This document shows, piece by piece, positions 25,087 through 38,300 of a stretch of 64,000 nucleotides of DNA. The stretch's first letter is position 1; each line of letters begins with the position of its first letter. The stretch lies in the NCBI GenBank assembly GCA_021234155.1, contig JAJEKV010000050.1, positions 969,977-1,033,976 on the forward strand, read 5' to 3'. The position numbers were made by a program, and so were the translations under genes. Below the pieces are notes generated by a model. The model searched no databases and was not told where the DNA came from. It saw nothing but the letters and a program-made list of their open reading frames with translations. This DNA is from Isoetes taiwanensis (taxonomy: Eukaryota; Streptophyta; Lycopodiopsida; Isoetales; Isoetaceae).

Positions 25087-25872
25087 TCAAGAGAGTACAG
25101 TTTCATAATCAAAAACAACTTCATGTGACAAGCACTCGACATCGAGTGACTCGTCATCGAGCTCTCTTTCCTCTTCCTGTCCAATAATATCTTTGTTTAT
25201 TTTTAAAAGTGATTCTCTCAGTTGTAGTACATCTAGCAGGAAGCTAGCCATCCTAGTTGCCGGCATATCAAAAAATAGGAGGAGATTGGGAACATCAATA
25301 TCAAACCTGTCCCGAAGCGCTTGATACGCCGGACATCTCAGGATCACATGTTCTTCGTCCTCAACCTCGTTCGAGCCACATACCCTCGTGCATACTGTGC
25401 TGGCACCGCAAGACAACGCATACCATCTCCCAACCTCTACCTCAAGATGGTGTGCGCTCATTCTCATTCTGCAGATAGCATGTCTCTTTTTTATGGATAA
25501 ATTCTCATTTAGGTAGCTCATCTCGCGCAATAGTGGGTTCATGAGCTCTCTGTAATGAACCATCTTTGTGCCCGGATTGTGCCATATTCTATTTAATACA
25601 GTTTCCTCTACCCATTCTCTTATCCGTTCCTTATTACTGCTCAAGTTTGCAATGTCAATCCCCCATTTCTTTAGCCACGTCATCCCATCCGCATACCAAC
25701 CTTTCTCAAAAGTTTCCTTGAGGGCTAAACGAGGGAAACTATCTTCCTCCTGGTTACCCAGTTTACATAGGTATGTGAGAAATTGACATAGGGCCTCACA
25801 CTCCAGAGGGAGCAATCCGCACTCGGCCAACATTATCTCATATGGAGTTTGCACCTTCACACCTAGCTGCAC
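25087..25872 (-). CDS. LINE copy 2 C-terminal domain with Cys-His zinc knuckle, 261 codons open
   Basis: This open frame continues the element's ORF2 after the thumb. It carries a Cys-rich block CTRVCGSNEVEDEEHVILRC (C161, C165, H175, C180), which is the zinc-binding tail typical of L1-like and related non-LTR ORF2 proteins. The spacing C-X3-C is one residue longer than the usual C-X2-C. It is followed by PAYQALRDRF and ends in an acidic tail before the stop at 25087. The domain probably helps target-primed reverse transcription through nucleic-acid binding. The start here is a frame re-entry, not a true initiation codon. Confidence 0.75.
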   Translation of the reverse strand: MQLGVKVQTPYEIMLAECGLLPLECEALCQFLTYLCKLGNQEEDSFPRLALKETFEKGWYADGMTWLKKWGIDIANLSSNKERIREWVEETVLNRIWHNPGTKMVHYRELMNPLLREMSYLNENLSIKKRHAICRMRMSAHHLEVEVGRWYALSCGASTVCTRVCGSNEVEDEEHVILRCPAYQALRDRFDIDVPNLLLFFDMPATRMASFLLDVLQLRESLLKINKDIIGQEEERELDDESLDVECLSHEVVFDYETVLS

Positions 25873-26943
25873 TTGCGAAGAAATTTCTTACGTACTTTTC
25901 CAGTCTTTGCCACTGATCTAGGGGGTAGCCGGGTCCCCGGACCGACCAGATATAGGGCTACGGCTTGCACTAGTGTTTTGAAGAGCATCTTTTTCAGACT
26001 GAATTTCCAAATGTTTGCTTTTACACATTTTCTCTGCATTGCAAAAAAGGCTTTGAGTCCTCCATTTACTCTTTGTTCCACGGTTTGGTTCCACCTGAAG
26101 TGCTTGTCCACAATCAGCCCCAAATACTTATAGGATGGCGCGATCTCTTTATAGTAAAACTCATAGTTCTTGTCCAGATTTGTACCAAAAATCACCACAT
26201 TGGTTTTGCTAAGGTTTACACGCACCACCCTTGGCATCACAAAGGCCGCCCGGTATCAAGATGTTTACGCATCTCTTCCTTGCTCCTGCGCTATCATAAC
26301 AATGTCATCGGTAGAGCAAAGAGGATAACATACCACAACTAGTGGAGAGTACTTTGAATCGTCACCCACTTCTCCAGCTCATCTATGAATATCCCAAACA
26401 GAGTCGGGGACATCGGACACCCCTGCTTGACTCCAATATTACTATCAATCTTGTCTTTACATTCACTAAGAAAAGGAAAGGAAAGTTGCACCCATACCTT
26501 CTCATACAACATCTTCAACGCATCTACTTTCGATTGGCACATTTATCCTTTCCGGCTATCCCACAAATTGCTCCCCGCACCTTTGTCAAATGCCTTGGTG
26601 CGAGTCTACAAAAGCAGCAAAGAGCGGTTTTCTTTTCCCTTTTACAGCATCTATCATGGCCCGGAACGTGACTAGATGGTCTATGGTAGATCTCCAGAGA
26701 ATCTCGAAAACCCTTTGTCCTTTTTAGCTCCTCGACATTGTGCTTTTCAAATTACCCGATCTTGGACTCTATGATAGATGCATAGAGTTTCGCAAATAAA
26801 TTACTCACCATAATCATTCTGAAATTATTGGGGTCATTTTTGTCACCTGTTTTGTGAATTGGAATCACCCTATTAACCTGCCACTCAGAAGGAAAACCAT
26901 CCCTAGCCACCGCATTCAATAGGTGCACTAGAGCACTGACCAT
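25863..26943 (-). pseudogene. LINE copy 2 reverse transcriptase domain, frame-broken
   Basis: From the N-terminal side the minus strand reads DGFPSEWQVNRVIPIHKTGD and NNFRMIMVSNLFAKLYASII (RT fingers). Near 26580-26640 comes a motif A block, AAFVD...AFDK. Then IGVKQGCPMSPTLFGIFIDE (motif B), CSTDDIVMIA near 26300 (motif C; the usual F/YADD has become STDD), VNLSKTNVVIFGT and YKYLGLIVDKHFRWN (thumb). At least three frameshifts or stops interrupt it. The enzyme would copy element RNA at the nicked target. As written it is inactive. Confidence 0.85.
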
Positions 26944-27613
26944 CCGCTCCCCAATTTGCCCATTTTAGAAGTTCAGCCACTAAACCCAGAGAATCTGCCG
27001 CCTTCCGGTTTGCAAGTTTTTGTAACCCTTGCTGAACATCTTCCACAGAAAAAGTGAAACCCCCCTAACAGCTTGCGTGTCTTCTTGAATGTTCTCAACA
27101 TGATACAATTTATTCACTTGATGCATCGGATCACGGGCTTGCGGTGGCGCTCATCGCGTCCTTGAGCTTTTTCCAAAAGTCATACGGATGTGTGAGCAAT
27201 GATTGGACCATCTCTTCCTGTTTGCGCTACAAGAATGCTCTTTTCTTTTTCTTAGCCAGAGTTTTAAACTCTTTAATACATTCGCGATCGTCCACGTCCA
27301 TGTCTTTGCTTTATGCAGCCTCCTTTTTTCTTTGCACTCTGCATCAAACCAGCCATTGCATGGGAGACCCTTTTGCCTGCGCGATGACACAAAGCATTGC
27401 TTAGCAGTCTCTAATATAAGAGATGTCAATACATAGCTCATCTCTGTTGCCCCCTGTGGCCATGTAACATGCTCTATTCTTTTTTCAAAAGCAGAAAGAT
27501 ACAATTCTGCTTTTCTATTATCCACATGTATCTTCAGGGGCCGGTGTGGTCAAGTCTCTGGTGTCATCATACTGTTGTCACAAAGCTGGCTATGATTGGT
27601 ACATGATCCAGAC

Positions 27614-27865
27614 TCACTTCGTTCTTGTAAGATTATGCAAGTCTACCACCTGGTCTGCGAAGTGTGCAGCAGCCAAAAAATAGTCCACCACACTCTTACC
27701 TCGGCAAGTGCACCTATCAGTGTCTGGAAATCTGCTCGTACCATTGTAAATGAGAAGATCCAAGCCCCAGCACATGCTTAGCAAAGCATTTCCCATAGGA
27801 GGGGGCCATGGATCCCGGGCCTGTGACTCCGGAATTCCATCCGACTTCACATACCTCAATATCAT
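27614..27865 (-). pseudogene. LINE copy 2 endonuclease domain, C-terminal part
   Basis: The minus-strand frame includes [20 protein letters not shown] and RCTCRGKSVVDYFLAAAHFA, matching the end of an apurinic-type endonuclease of non-LTR elements (the NGT/S and SVVDY blocks). The N-terminal half of the domain is missing because the element stops at the (GA)n tract. Nicking activity would therefore be lost. Confidence 0.7.
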
Positions 27866-27870
27866 CTAAT

Positions 27871-30541
<2,671 letters not shown>

Positions 30542-30924
30542 TAACTTTGGGAGGTCCAGGGGAGGGGGGGGTTTAATTTAATGGTTCAATTTCTTAATAT
30601 GTTTGATGCCCCTTTCAATGGTTCGATGTGCTATCCTTCCTATATATAAGATTATTAAAAAAACGGTTACAAAAAGGGCCATTTCGAAATATCTATATCT
30701 ATTTTGTAACGCCAGAATAGTGATTTCCGGGTGCTCGGGTGGGGCGAAGTGCATTTTTTTGGGGAGAGTCTTTGACGGAGCCGAGAGGAGGGCTGGACGA
30801 GGTAGCGGCTTTGGAACCGACCGGGCTTGGAGTCAGCAGACCCTAGGTTTGTGGATATGGTTAGGGATGTGGAGGATGGAAGGGGAATAGAAGCCGCGGA
30901 AGCAAAATGAAGAGAATAGGAAAG
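30542..30924. other. Spacer before the Helitron RPA exons
   Basis: It holds no recognised gene. It may contain the 5' end and promoter of the RPA-RepHel transcription unit, because RPA-like coding begins at about 30925 without an in-frame ATG visible nearby. This suggests a further upstream exon or a lost start. Confidence 0.4.
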
Positions 30925-33418
30925 TCTTGCCGATAGTACAGTTAAGCCCATATGAGACAAACTGGACAATAAAGGCCCGTGTGACAAGGAAAGGGCCTCT
31001 GAGGTCATACACAAATGATCATGGTGCAGGAAACGTCTTCCATGTTGAATTAATGGATGAAGATGTAAGCTGCTGGTTTGAATTTGTATATCATTTGTTG
31101 CATAGAAATTGACTTAGTTAGATCACAGAGAACCGAAATTCAGGCGTGCATGTTTGATGAGGCAGCAAGACAACTGTATAGACAGTTTGAAGTGGGAAAG
31201 GTAATATTTTTTGTATGGTCTGTGGAATTATTCTATGTTGATTTAATGAGGGCTGTACTGTACGTGCAGAGTTATTATATCTCAAAGGGCAAGATACATC
31301 TTGCTAACAAGCGATACTGCAGCATGAACAATGATTATGAATTGACGCTTAGTTTGCAGTCTATGGTAGAAGTTTGTGGAGACAATTTGGAGAACACAGA
31401 TCAGATGGCTTTGACAAGTTCAAGTTTTGTTAAGATCGACGAATTGCAACGATTTGTGAATAGACGGAGTCTAATAGGTAATAAGTGTATAAGTAAACTG
31501 TCGTTTTGTATGAATTGTGCAGTAACGACATTGTTTTATGTGTGAGTAGATATTGTTGCCGTTGTTTGTGATGTATCTAGTGCAACAAGCATCCGTAGAA
31601 AATTTGATGATCGAGAGATACCCAAGCGTGATATTACTGTTGAGGACCAGAGGTATTGTAGTGTAAATTAAATTCATCATGAGTGGCAATATAGTAGATC
31701 CAAAAAATAAGGAGAATTTACAGTATGCGGACTGTCAAAGTTACGCTTTGGAATAATTTGGCTGTAAAAGAGGGGCAGAGATTATACGAAATGGTTGGCA
31801 AAAACCCAGCTGTGATAATTACGGCACTCCATGCGAGTGACTACTCAGGTTGTTAGGTAGATTTCATGATTTAATTTGATATGAAGCCAGATAGTCTCGC
31901 TATAATTTTGTGCAGGCGTTTCTCTGTCGACAACAAGCGATAGCACAATAGAAATAAAACCGCATAATTGTGCCGGGGAAGAGTTGCATTCATGGTAGTT
32001 GTATCAACATTTTATAAGGCGTTTCTTGCATATTAGAAATTATAACTAATTGCATTGTTTTCTCGCTCTATACATAAGTATGTCAATCGTGGAAAAAATA
32101 TGGCATCTACACTTGCCGGACTAGGGTTTAGCATATCGACGCAATCATGTTGGAACCTACAACAATGTATAACGATCGGTGAATTTCGGCAAATATTTGT
32201 CTGCCTTCTACTGGAATTGATAAGGTATTATTCAAATTGTTGAAAATGAATTTTGGTGTTAATTGGTTTTGAAAATGAAAATGTTTATTGATGAAGCCTT
32301 GTTATTTCAATGTGAGAGCGTACATAAGTTATATTAATGGAGATCAGGCGATGTGGTACGATGCTTGCAATTTATGCTTGAAGAAGGTTATGAAACAAGA
32401 TGGTGACTTCTGGTGCCAGGCATGCCAAAAACATGTTGGAATTTTGAAAAGGTAATGTGAGAATGCATTTAGTTTGTGATGTTAGAAATGTGCAAATTGG
32501 TATGCCAAGAGCCTAAATGATTGATGTAATGGAATGAAAAATTGAGTTGCAGATGTTCGGCCCAAGCAATGAGAGGCTTTAGCTCAATCATGCTATTTGT
32601 TCTAGAAAATCTAGCATAGAAGCATGATTCAGTTGTGCATGCAACTGTCCATTGGTTGACAAGTGTTGCATGTATCGGTCACAAGGCAAGTCTGGACAGC
32701 AATGTCCAGCCCTAGGTTAACAAATCAACCTTTGCAGCTCTTGTCACTTATTTTATTGGATGAGACATGTTTGATGATATAAATCCCTTTTGATAGATAT
32801 GAAGTTTGCTTGATCATGGTTGGACATGTTATAACAAGACTGTATGAAACTGCGGTGGAAATGGTTGCTAGTTTGCAAATAATTACGGAGTTAAAGGAAA
32901 TAGATGGGTCAGAAACTACAGAGATGTTTAGGGACAGTATGCAAATTCAGTCAGTGAATATGGCAAGTTGATATCAAATGATCTTGAATTTGCATATACA
33001 AATATCAAATTTTGCATTTGGAATCAATAACTTGGTAAGCTGAGGCTTGATGAAATTGGAACTAACAATTCTGAATTTTCCGTCTGATATCTGGCAGAGC
33101 CAATGTTTTAATCATGGCGTTGGGTTTGCAGGTTATTTGCCAGCATCAATATCTAGATGTCTGTATGTACACTGGCATAGATAGTCTGAAGAAAGTTATC
33201 GAGATGTTAAATCTATAACTTACCATTGAATTAGAGCTGATAGAGATTGACAATATTTGATAGTTATTGTTATGTATATAAGATTATCATGCTAAAAATG
33301 ACTATGCTTTGTTGTAATCTCCACAGATATGTTGTCTCGATGCGGCTAACAGACTCAACAGGAGAAGCATGGGCTATTGCATTCAATGAAGAGGCAAACA
33401 AAATGTTTGAATGTACCT
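30925..33418 (+). CDS. RPA70 (replication protein A large subunit)-like module, nine visible exons
   Basis: Encodes a single-strand DNA-binding protein like RPA1. Exons by GT..AG borders: 30925-31064, 31129-31200, 31270-31477, 31550-31652, 31724-31848, 31916-31994, about 32077-32224, 32299-32450 and 33327-33418. Exon 1 reads SPYETNWTIKARVTRKGPLR and exon 3 YYISKGKIHLANKRYCS (DBD-A). Exons 3-6 read FVKIDELQRFVN, IPKRDITVEDQ and VKVTLWNNLA (DBD-B). Exon 8 has the zinc ribbon CNLC..17..WCQAC (DBD-C), and exon 9 has STGEAWAIAFNEEANKMFEC. The RPA70N protein-interaction domain is not present. RPA-like genes are known passengers of plant Helitrons. Here the last exon runs into the Rep N-terminus. 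No start ATG is seen. Confidence 0.85.
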
Positions 33419-34452
33419 CCCCCTTGAACCTTTACCTCAGGCCTTACAAGAACTTTATTCAATACATAAGTTTTCCGACAGTTCTCGTATTATAAATAAT
33501 CTATTTTGTTTTACCGGTGTCAATCTGGACTTTATAGACCTGAAAATGCCTTCATCACATTTGTAATTACGAGTCATACGTATCATTGCCTTTTATCCGC
33601 TGTCGAACCGACAAGCACCCTTCATTGGTACATATATGACAGCTCGATGAGATATACCATTGCTACTAATATACAATTGCCATGCACATGGATCATGCAA
33701 ATTGCTACGATTCTAAGTGCCATAAATCCATATATCAAAGAATTGAACACTATAAAAGATTTATATCCCATACCTGCAAGACTCAAATTTTGCGCATCCA
33801 TCCACATCGATGAAATAGCCGCCATTGTACATGCCAATAATATCGCCGCTACAACCTAGAACTGCAATGATTTGGATCACGACCGACCATAATCCAAGAT
33901 TCCTCAATATTCTTGATCCCAATGTATGAACCACTTCAATACCCATTATTTTTCACGCATGGAACATTAGGATGGCATCCACACAATGAACAAAATATGT
34001 CCCAAATAGATTGGTATCGAACTAGACTTCTTCATGAACCTCGGTTTTCGCAATTAGGAAGATTATGTGGAGAGTATCTCGTTGATATGTATTCTAGAAT
34101 TGAAGAAGAACGCCTTAATTATATTGTAACTGAAGGCTATCGATGAAATCTAACACAACACGAAGATGACTTCATTGATGACGAAGGCCCCGATACACAT
34201 TACAAAATTCTACCAGTGTCATTTCTAGGTTCTAAACGATGGTGCGCTGTTCAAGTAGCGGATGCCTCGCACTTGCAAGAGTAAAAGGTAGACCAAGCTT
34301 CTTCATAACTATAACAACAAACCCCGGATGGCCAGAAATAAAATACAAATTACGCCCAGGCCAAAATGCATCTGATATTCCTACATTAGTCGTTCGAGCG
34401 TGTCATGAAAGAGTCCAGTATACAAAAAACATCATTCGAAAACTAGTAATGG

Positions 34453-34471
34453 TGCCCAGCGTTGCTGGGCA
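34453..34471 (-). other. Helitron 3'-terminal hairpin
   Basis: TGCCCAGC, loop GTT, GCTGGGCA: a perfect 8 bp stem with a 3-base loop, six bases inside the CTAG terminus (34443-34446). This is the expected termination signal of rolling-circle transposition. Confidence 0.92.
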
Positions 34472-34977
34472 TGAACTTTCATTTATATGTATGTTCTGCT
34501 ATTGAGTACCTCTACCAATGTCCTCTAGATCACCAACACAAAAAGGAAAAAAAAAACAACTAAAAGACTCCTGAAAGCAAAAACTCAAAAATCTTGGTGA
34601 TTCTTTGAGTTCATGCAAATTGGATAAGGCAATACACGGTATATTTCTCAGGTGAAAAATATATTTAAAAAGACTTTGCTTTCATTACATGATATGCATG
34701 TAGGTCGGCTGCATATTCTTAAAACCCATTCCTCTAAACGGATTTTCATAGATCCCTCGTGATTTTGGTAGTGTACAATAACACCTATACAACAATTTTG
34801 ATGATTGTTGAAATGCATGGGGTTACAATTTCAACCGCCATATTGAGCAATTTTATCATGGTTCTCAATCGCTAATCGCTTATTGTCATTTGATTCTTCA
34901 ATTTTTCCTACTAAGTTTTTGGCCAAAACAACCTCCAACTCTTGATATAAAACTCAAGAACGCGTTTGTTTCGTGTG

Positions 34978-35035
34978 CCAAAATTAGTTAAAACAAAAGG
35001 TAGTCCGCCAAAATTAGTTAAAACAAAAGGTAGTC
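34978..35035. repeat. Minisatellite, two ~30 bp units, in the nested Helitron
   Basis: The unit starting caaaattagttaaaacaaaa occurs at 34978-35005 and 35008-35035. Short internal tandem repeats are common in non-autonomous Helitrons. Confidence 0.9.
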
Positions 35036-35065
35036 GACCATTATTGCATCGATAAGCTTGTATTG

Positions 35066-35190
35066 CAACTTATCATGCTTAAATAAGAGTGTTGTTTCTC
35101 TTTTTTATGGTAACTTCAATTTCAATCACAACTTATCATGCTTAAATAAGAGTGTTGTTTCTCTTTTTATGGTAACTTCAATTTCAATCA
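35066..35190. repeat. Minisatellite, two ~63 bp units, in the nested Helitron
   Basis: The unit beginning caacttatcatgcttaaata and ending tcaatttcaatca occurs at 35066-35128 and 35129-35190. The copies differ only by one T in a T run. Confidence 0.92.
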
Positions 35191-35278
35191 CATCCGTGTT
35201 TTTGCGCACTGTAATCATTGTAATCGAGCTTTTATTTCTAATATGGCATACACCAATATATACACCCCAGTTATCTTG

Positions 35279-35347
35279 CATTAACTTCAAACATGACAAA
35301 GACAAAGCTTATGCGTTTAACATTAACTTCAAACATGACAAAGACAA
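35279..35347. repeat. Short tandem repeat, two ~27 bp units with spacer, in the nested Helitron
   Basis: The phrase cattaacttcaaacatgaca, extending to aagacaaa, occurs at 35279-35305 and again at 35321-35347. A related phrase (taagttcaaacatgg) follows near 35385. Confidence 0.85.
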
Positions 35348-38300
35348 AAGACAAGGTTTTTGCTAATAGTCTGTTCAATGCACATTAAGTTCAAACATGG
35401 ACACAGAAAATAGCATGGGTAGACCAAGCTACAATATTACATGATTTGGTGGTTGTACCAATGGCAATAGCAATTGCAGGCCATCGGCCAGTCTACAATC
35501 TACAAAGAATCTGGGATTTGGCACTATCACCCACAGCTTAAAGCGGTGCGAAGAGCACATGGCACGTACATGGAGAGTGCTCTAGATATCACCAATTTTT
35601 TGCTCACCTTTACTGGCCACCAATTTAATCCAGAATATGGCCACAATATAACCCTTAGCTTCCATGGCCACAACGGACCCCTTAGCTTCCATGGTGCAGA
35701 TTTATCCGTATGCGCCTAAGCGTCTTTTCCTGGTGTAACAATGCTCTTAGCACAAAACATGTCTTGGCATTCATTCGCACCAAATCCATTACTTTTTTGT
35801 TTCCTTTTCTAGAGCGTATCGCATACACAATCACCGCATATCATATACACCGTGGTCTATGGCGATGATTAATTAGAAATGTTGAAACTACTTGCACCGG
35901 ATTTTTTACCCCTCAGTTGGCACTATTGAGAATCATAAGCAATACTGGCCCACGTGTTAACCCTCCATTGTGCCTCTATCCCGCAAACAACAAAACAAAA
36001 ACAGATGCCAACATGGTTACATGGTGTTTGCTTACATGGTTGCTTGTAAACGATTGTAAACTTGAATAATGTTTTAATGAAGTCACAACTTAACAACGCC
36101 CGCGATTATTAAAAGTTACGCTTGAGATTAAACAATCAATAAGCAAATTCCCCGATGTCGTTCTCAAGACGGAATGGCAATTAATACTACACACGTTATG
36201 CATATTTTAGAGCTACATGTTTGAAAGATTCTTGATATCGCTTTTCTTTATTTTTTAGCTTCTACGTTGGAAAGATAAGAGCCTCATCCCCGAAAGTAGT
36301 TATAACTTACTCAAATCCATCGTGGGATAAGTTACAATTCGCGGGGGAAGAAAAATGTACCCAAGTTCTAGCTTCTTTTTTGCCTCACAAAAAAACTTGT
36401 TTGAGAACCTAAAAAAAAAGCGGGGAGATGTTTTTGAGAGCTTGGATCTGGACAGGGAAAAATGAGACATAAACTTAGAAGCCCGTAAAGGGAAGAAATA
36501 CTAAGCAAACACTTACGGATGATCTAGCGGATCGACAAAACCGGTTCCCCACCAAACGATCATGTATGATTTGTTTTATCACGGTATTTTGCAACTCGTG
36601 CGCTTGAAGCCCTCTTAAGCCGGGGAGAGTCCTTTTGCCATTTGAGGGTTGTATTGCCCGAACCGGAAGAAAAACCATAGCACATAGACATCGTGGCAAC
36701 GACCATCTTTTGCAGAAGGAATAGCATCTCGCTTCGAACAATGACATGGGTGGGATGATATGATTCTTCTTCTTGTCTCAAGAATCATTTCCAAAGAAGC
36801 TCCAAAACCTTCGATTGAAATGGCTATGCACCTTATGCCTTCCTTTTCCACTATGATCCGAAAGGGTTAATTCAGACAATGCCCTATGACCAACTTGCTG
36901 CTCCCGCACCTGCATCCAGAAGCCAAAGAGGCATATGCACCTCCCCCGCTACCGTAAAGAAACCCCTGGAAAAGATAAGAGAGAGTAGCAAAAAAAAAAC
37001 CAAGTTATCTTATAGAATCTTACGTGGCATCATCTCTTCCATTGATTTCATCAAATCTGGGCCACCCAAATTAGGGCTGGGTCCAACACTTACACAATAA
37101 CATTATAATATAAGATACCTTGGGCCTATATCTTACATGATGCACGTCATTGAATTTCAAAAACGCGGATTACCACATGGACATATTGTCGTAAAAACAG
37201 AACATGAAATCCCCCTAGATATGATTGACAATTTAGTCTCTACAGAGCTGCTAGAAGATCCCGTACTAAGAGGCAGGTCGAAAAATATATGATTCATAAA
37301 GATACGAACCATTGTCTTCAAGAAAATAACAAATGTTGCTATAAGTACCCTAAACCACTAAACCCAACGACGTACATCGATGAAAAAGGATATGTACAAT
37401 ACAGAAGACAAACTGAAGCAGATGTATATGTTGTTCCATACATCCCATTTCTACTCAGGGAAATGGACTGCCATGTCTATGTAGATATAATTGTACACAT
37501 ATTTGCATATCTCTATGGCTATATATATAAAGGCTTTGATATGACTCGCTTCCACATCTGCTCCACAAAACAACCACCATCTAAAAACATTTCAGAACCA
37601 CTTCCAACAACAGCCAATAATACCCATACAAAAAATGAAATCCAAGACTATATTTTCGCATGTTATCTATCCTCTATGGAAGCCACATGGAGAATTATGG
37701 CCTATCACATGACCAAAAAGCATCCCTCCGTTAAATGCCTCTCTTTACATTTACAAGAATACAATAGACATTCTTTTAGAAACACATCCACGCACATTGA
37801 AATCTCTCTACTAGACAGATATTTCTTACGCCCAATCGATTCTAGATTTGACCATATAACCTATGTTGAATATAATGAGCAATGTACATACACCACATAT
37901 AAGCCAAACACTGTCCTCAAACCAATAGATTATCTAGAGCAAAAGATCGCAGGTGTAACTCAAAATGTCATTCATGAAAGAGCCAAAGGAGAACAAATTT
38001 GTAGAATACGTGTATTACTTCCAAAAGTCGGAGAAACATTCTATCTAAGACTCATTCTACTCCACAAACCTGCACGATCCTGGGAAGAACTCAAAATGTA
38101 TGATCAACAAACATACAAGACGTACCAAGAAACTGCTCAAGCGATGGGGTTCATCGCACCAGCAGCTGAAGCTATAGCAGTAATGGAGGAAGCAATCTCA
38201 TGTCTACAAACTCCATCACAATTACGATTCCTATTTTCACTTCTAATACTAGATTCTGGACCAGCGATTGAATTATGGGAAAGATTTCAAAACGACATGA

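Larger units (their letters stand above)
25033..27869 (-). mobile_element. LINE copy 2, 5'-truncated, better preserved
   Basis: Read on the minus strand it contains the distal endonuclease domain (27614-27865), a linker (27151-27525), reverse transcriptase fingers and palm (26752-26943, 26339-26542), thumb (25863-26240) and a C-terminal zinc-knuckle domain (25087-25872). It then has a short 3' UTR ending in a cacttcacttcc block next to (TC)n. It begins abruptly at a 135 bp (GA)n tract and ends at another (GA)n tract, so it lies bracketed by the same microsatellite on both sides. Confidence 0.85.
34443..37115 (-). mobile_element. Complete non-autonomous Helitron (2673 bp) nested in RepHel copy 1
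   Basis: On the minus strand the element begins TCTTATATTATAATG and ends with a GC-rich hairpin, seven bases, then CTAG. It sits between host A (34442) and host T (37116) with no target duplication. Copy 2 has the intact empty site at 54540/54541. All four Helitron rules are met (5' TC, 3' CTRR, hairpin just before the end, insertion at A/T). Inside are three short tandem repeats, and frames at 36475-36851 (-) and 36879-37100 (+) that I do not recognise. There is no Rep or helicase, so it needs a helper; the host Helitron family may supply one. Confidence 0.92.

Noticed and set aside
34978-35347. Possible CRISPR-like array
   Set aside because: Only two units each, no regular spacer length, in plant DNA inside a Helitron.
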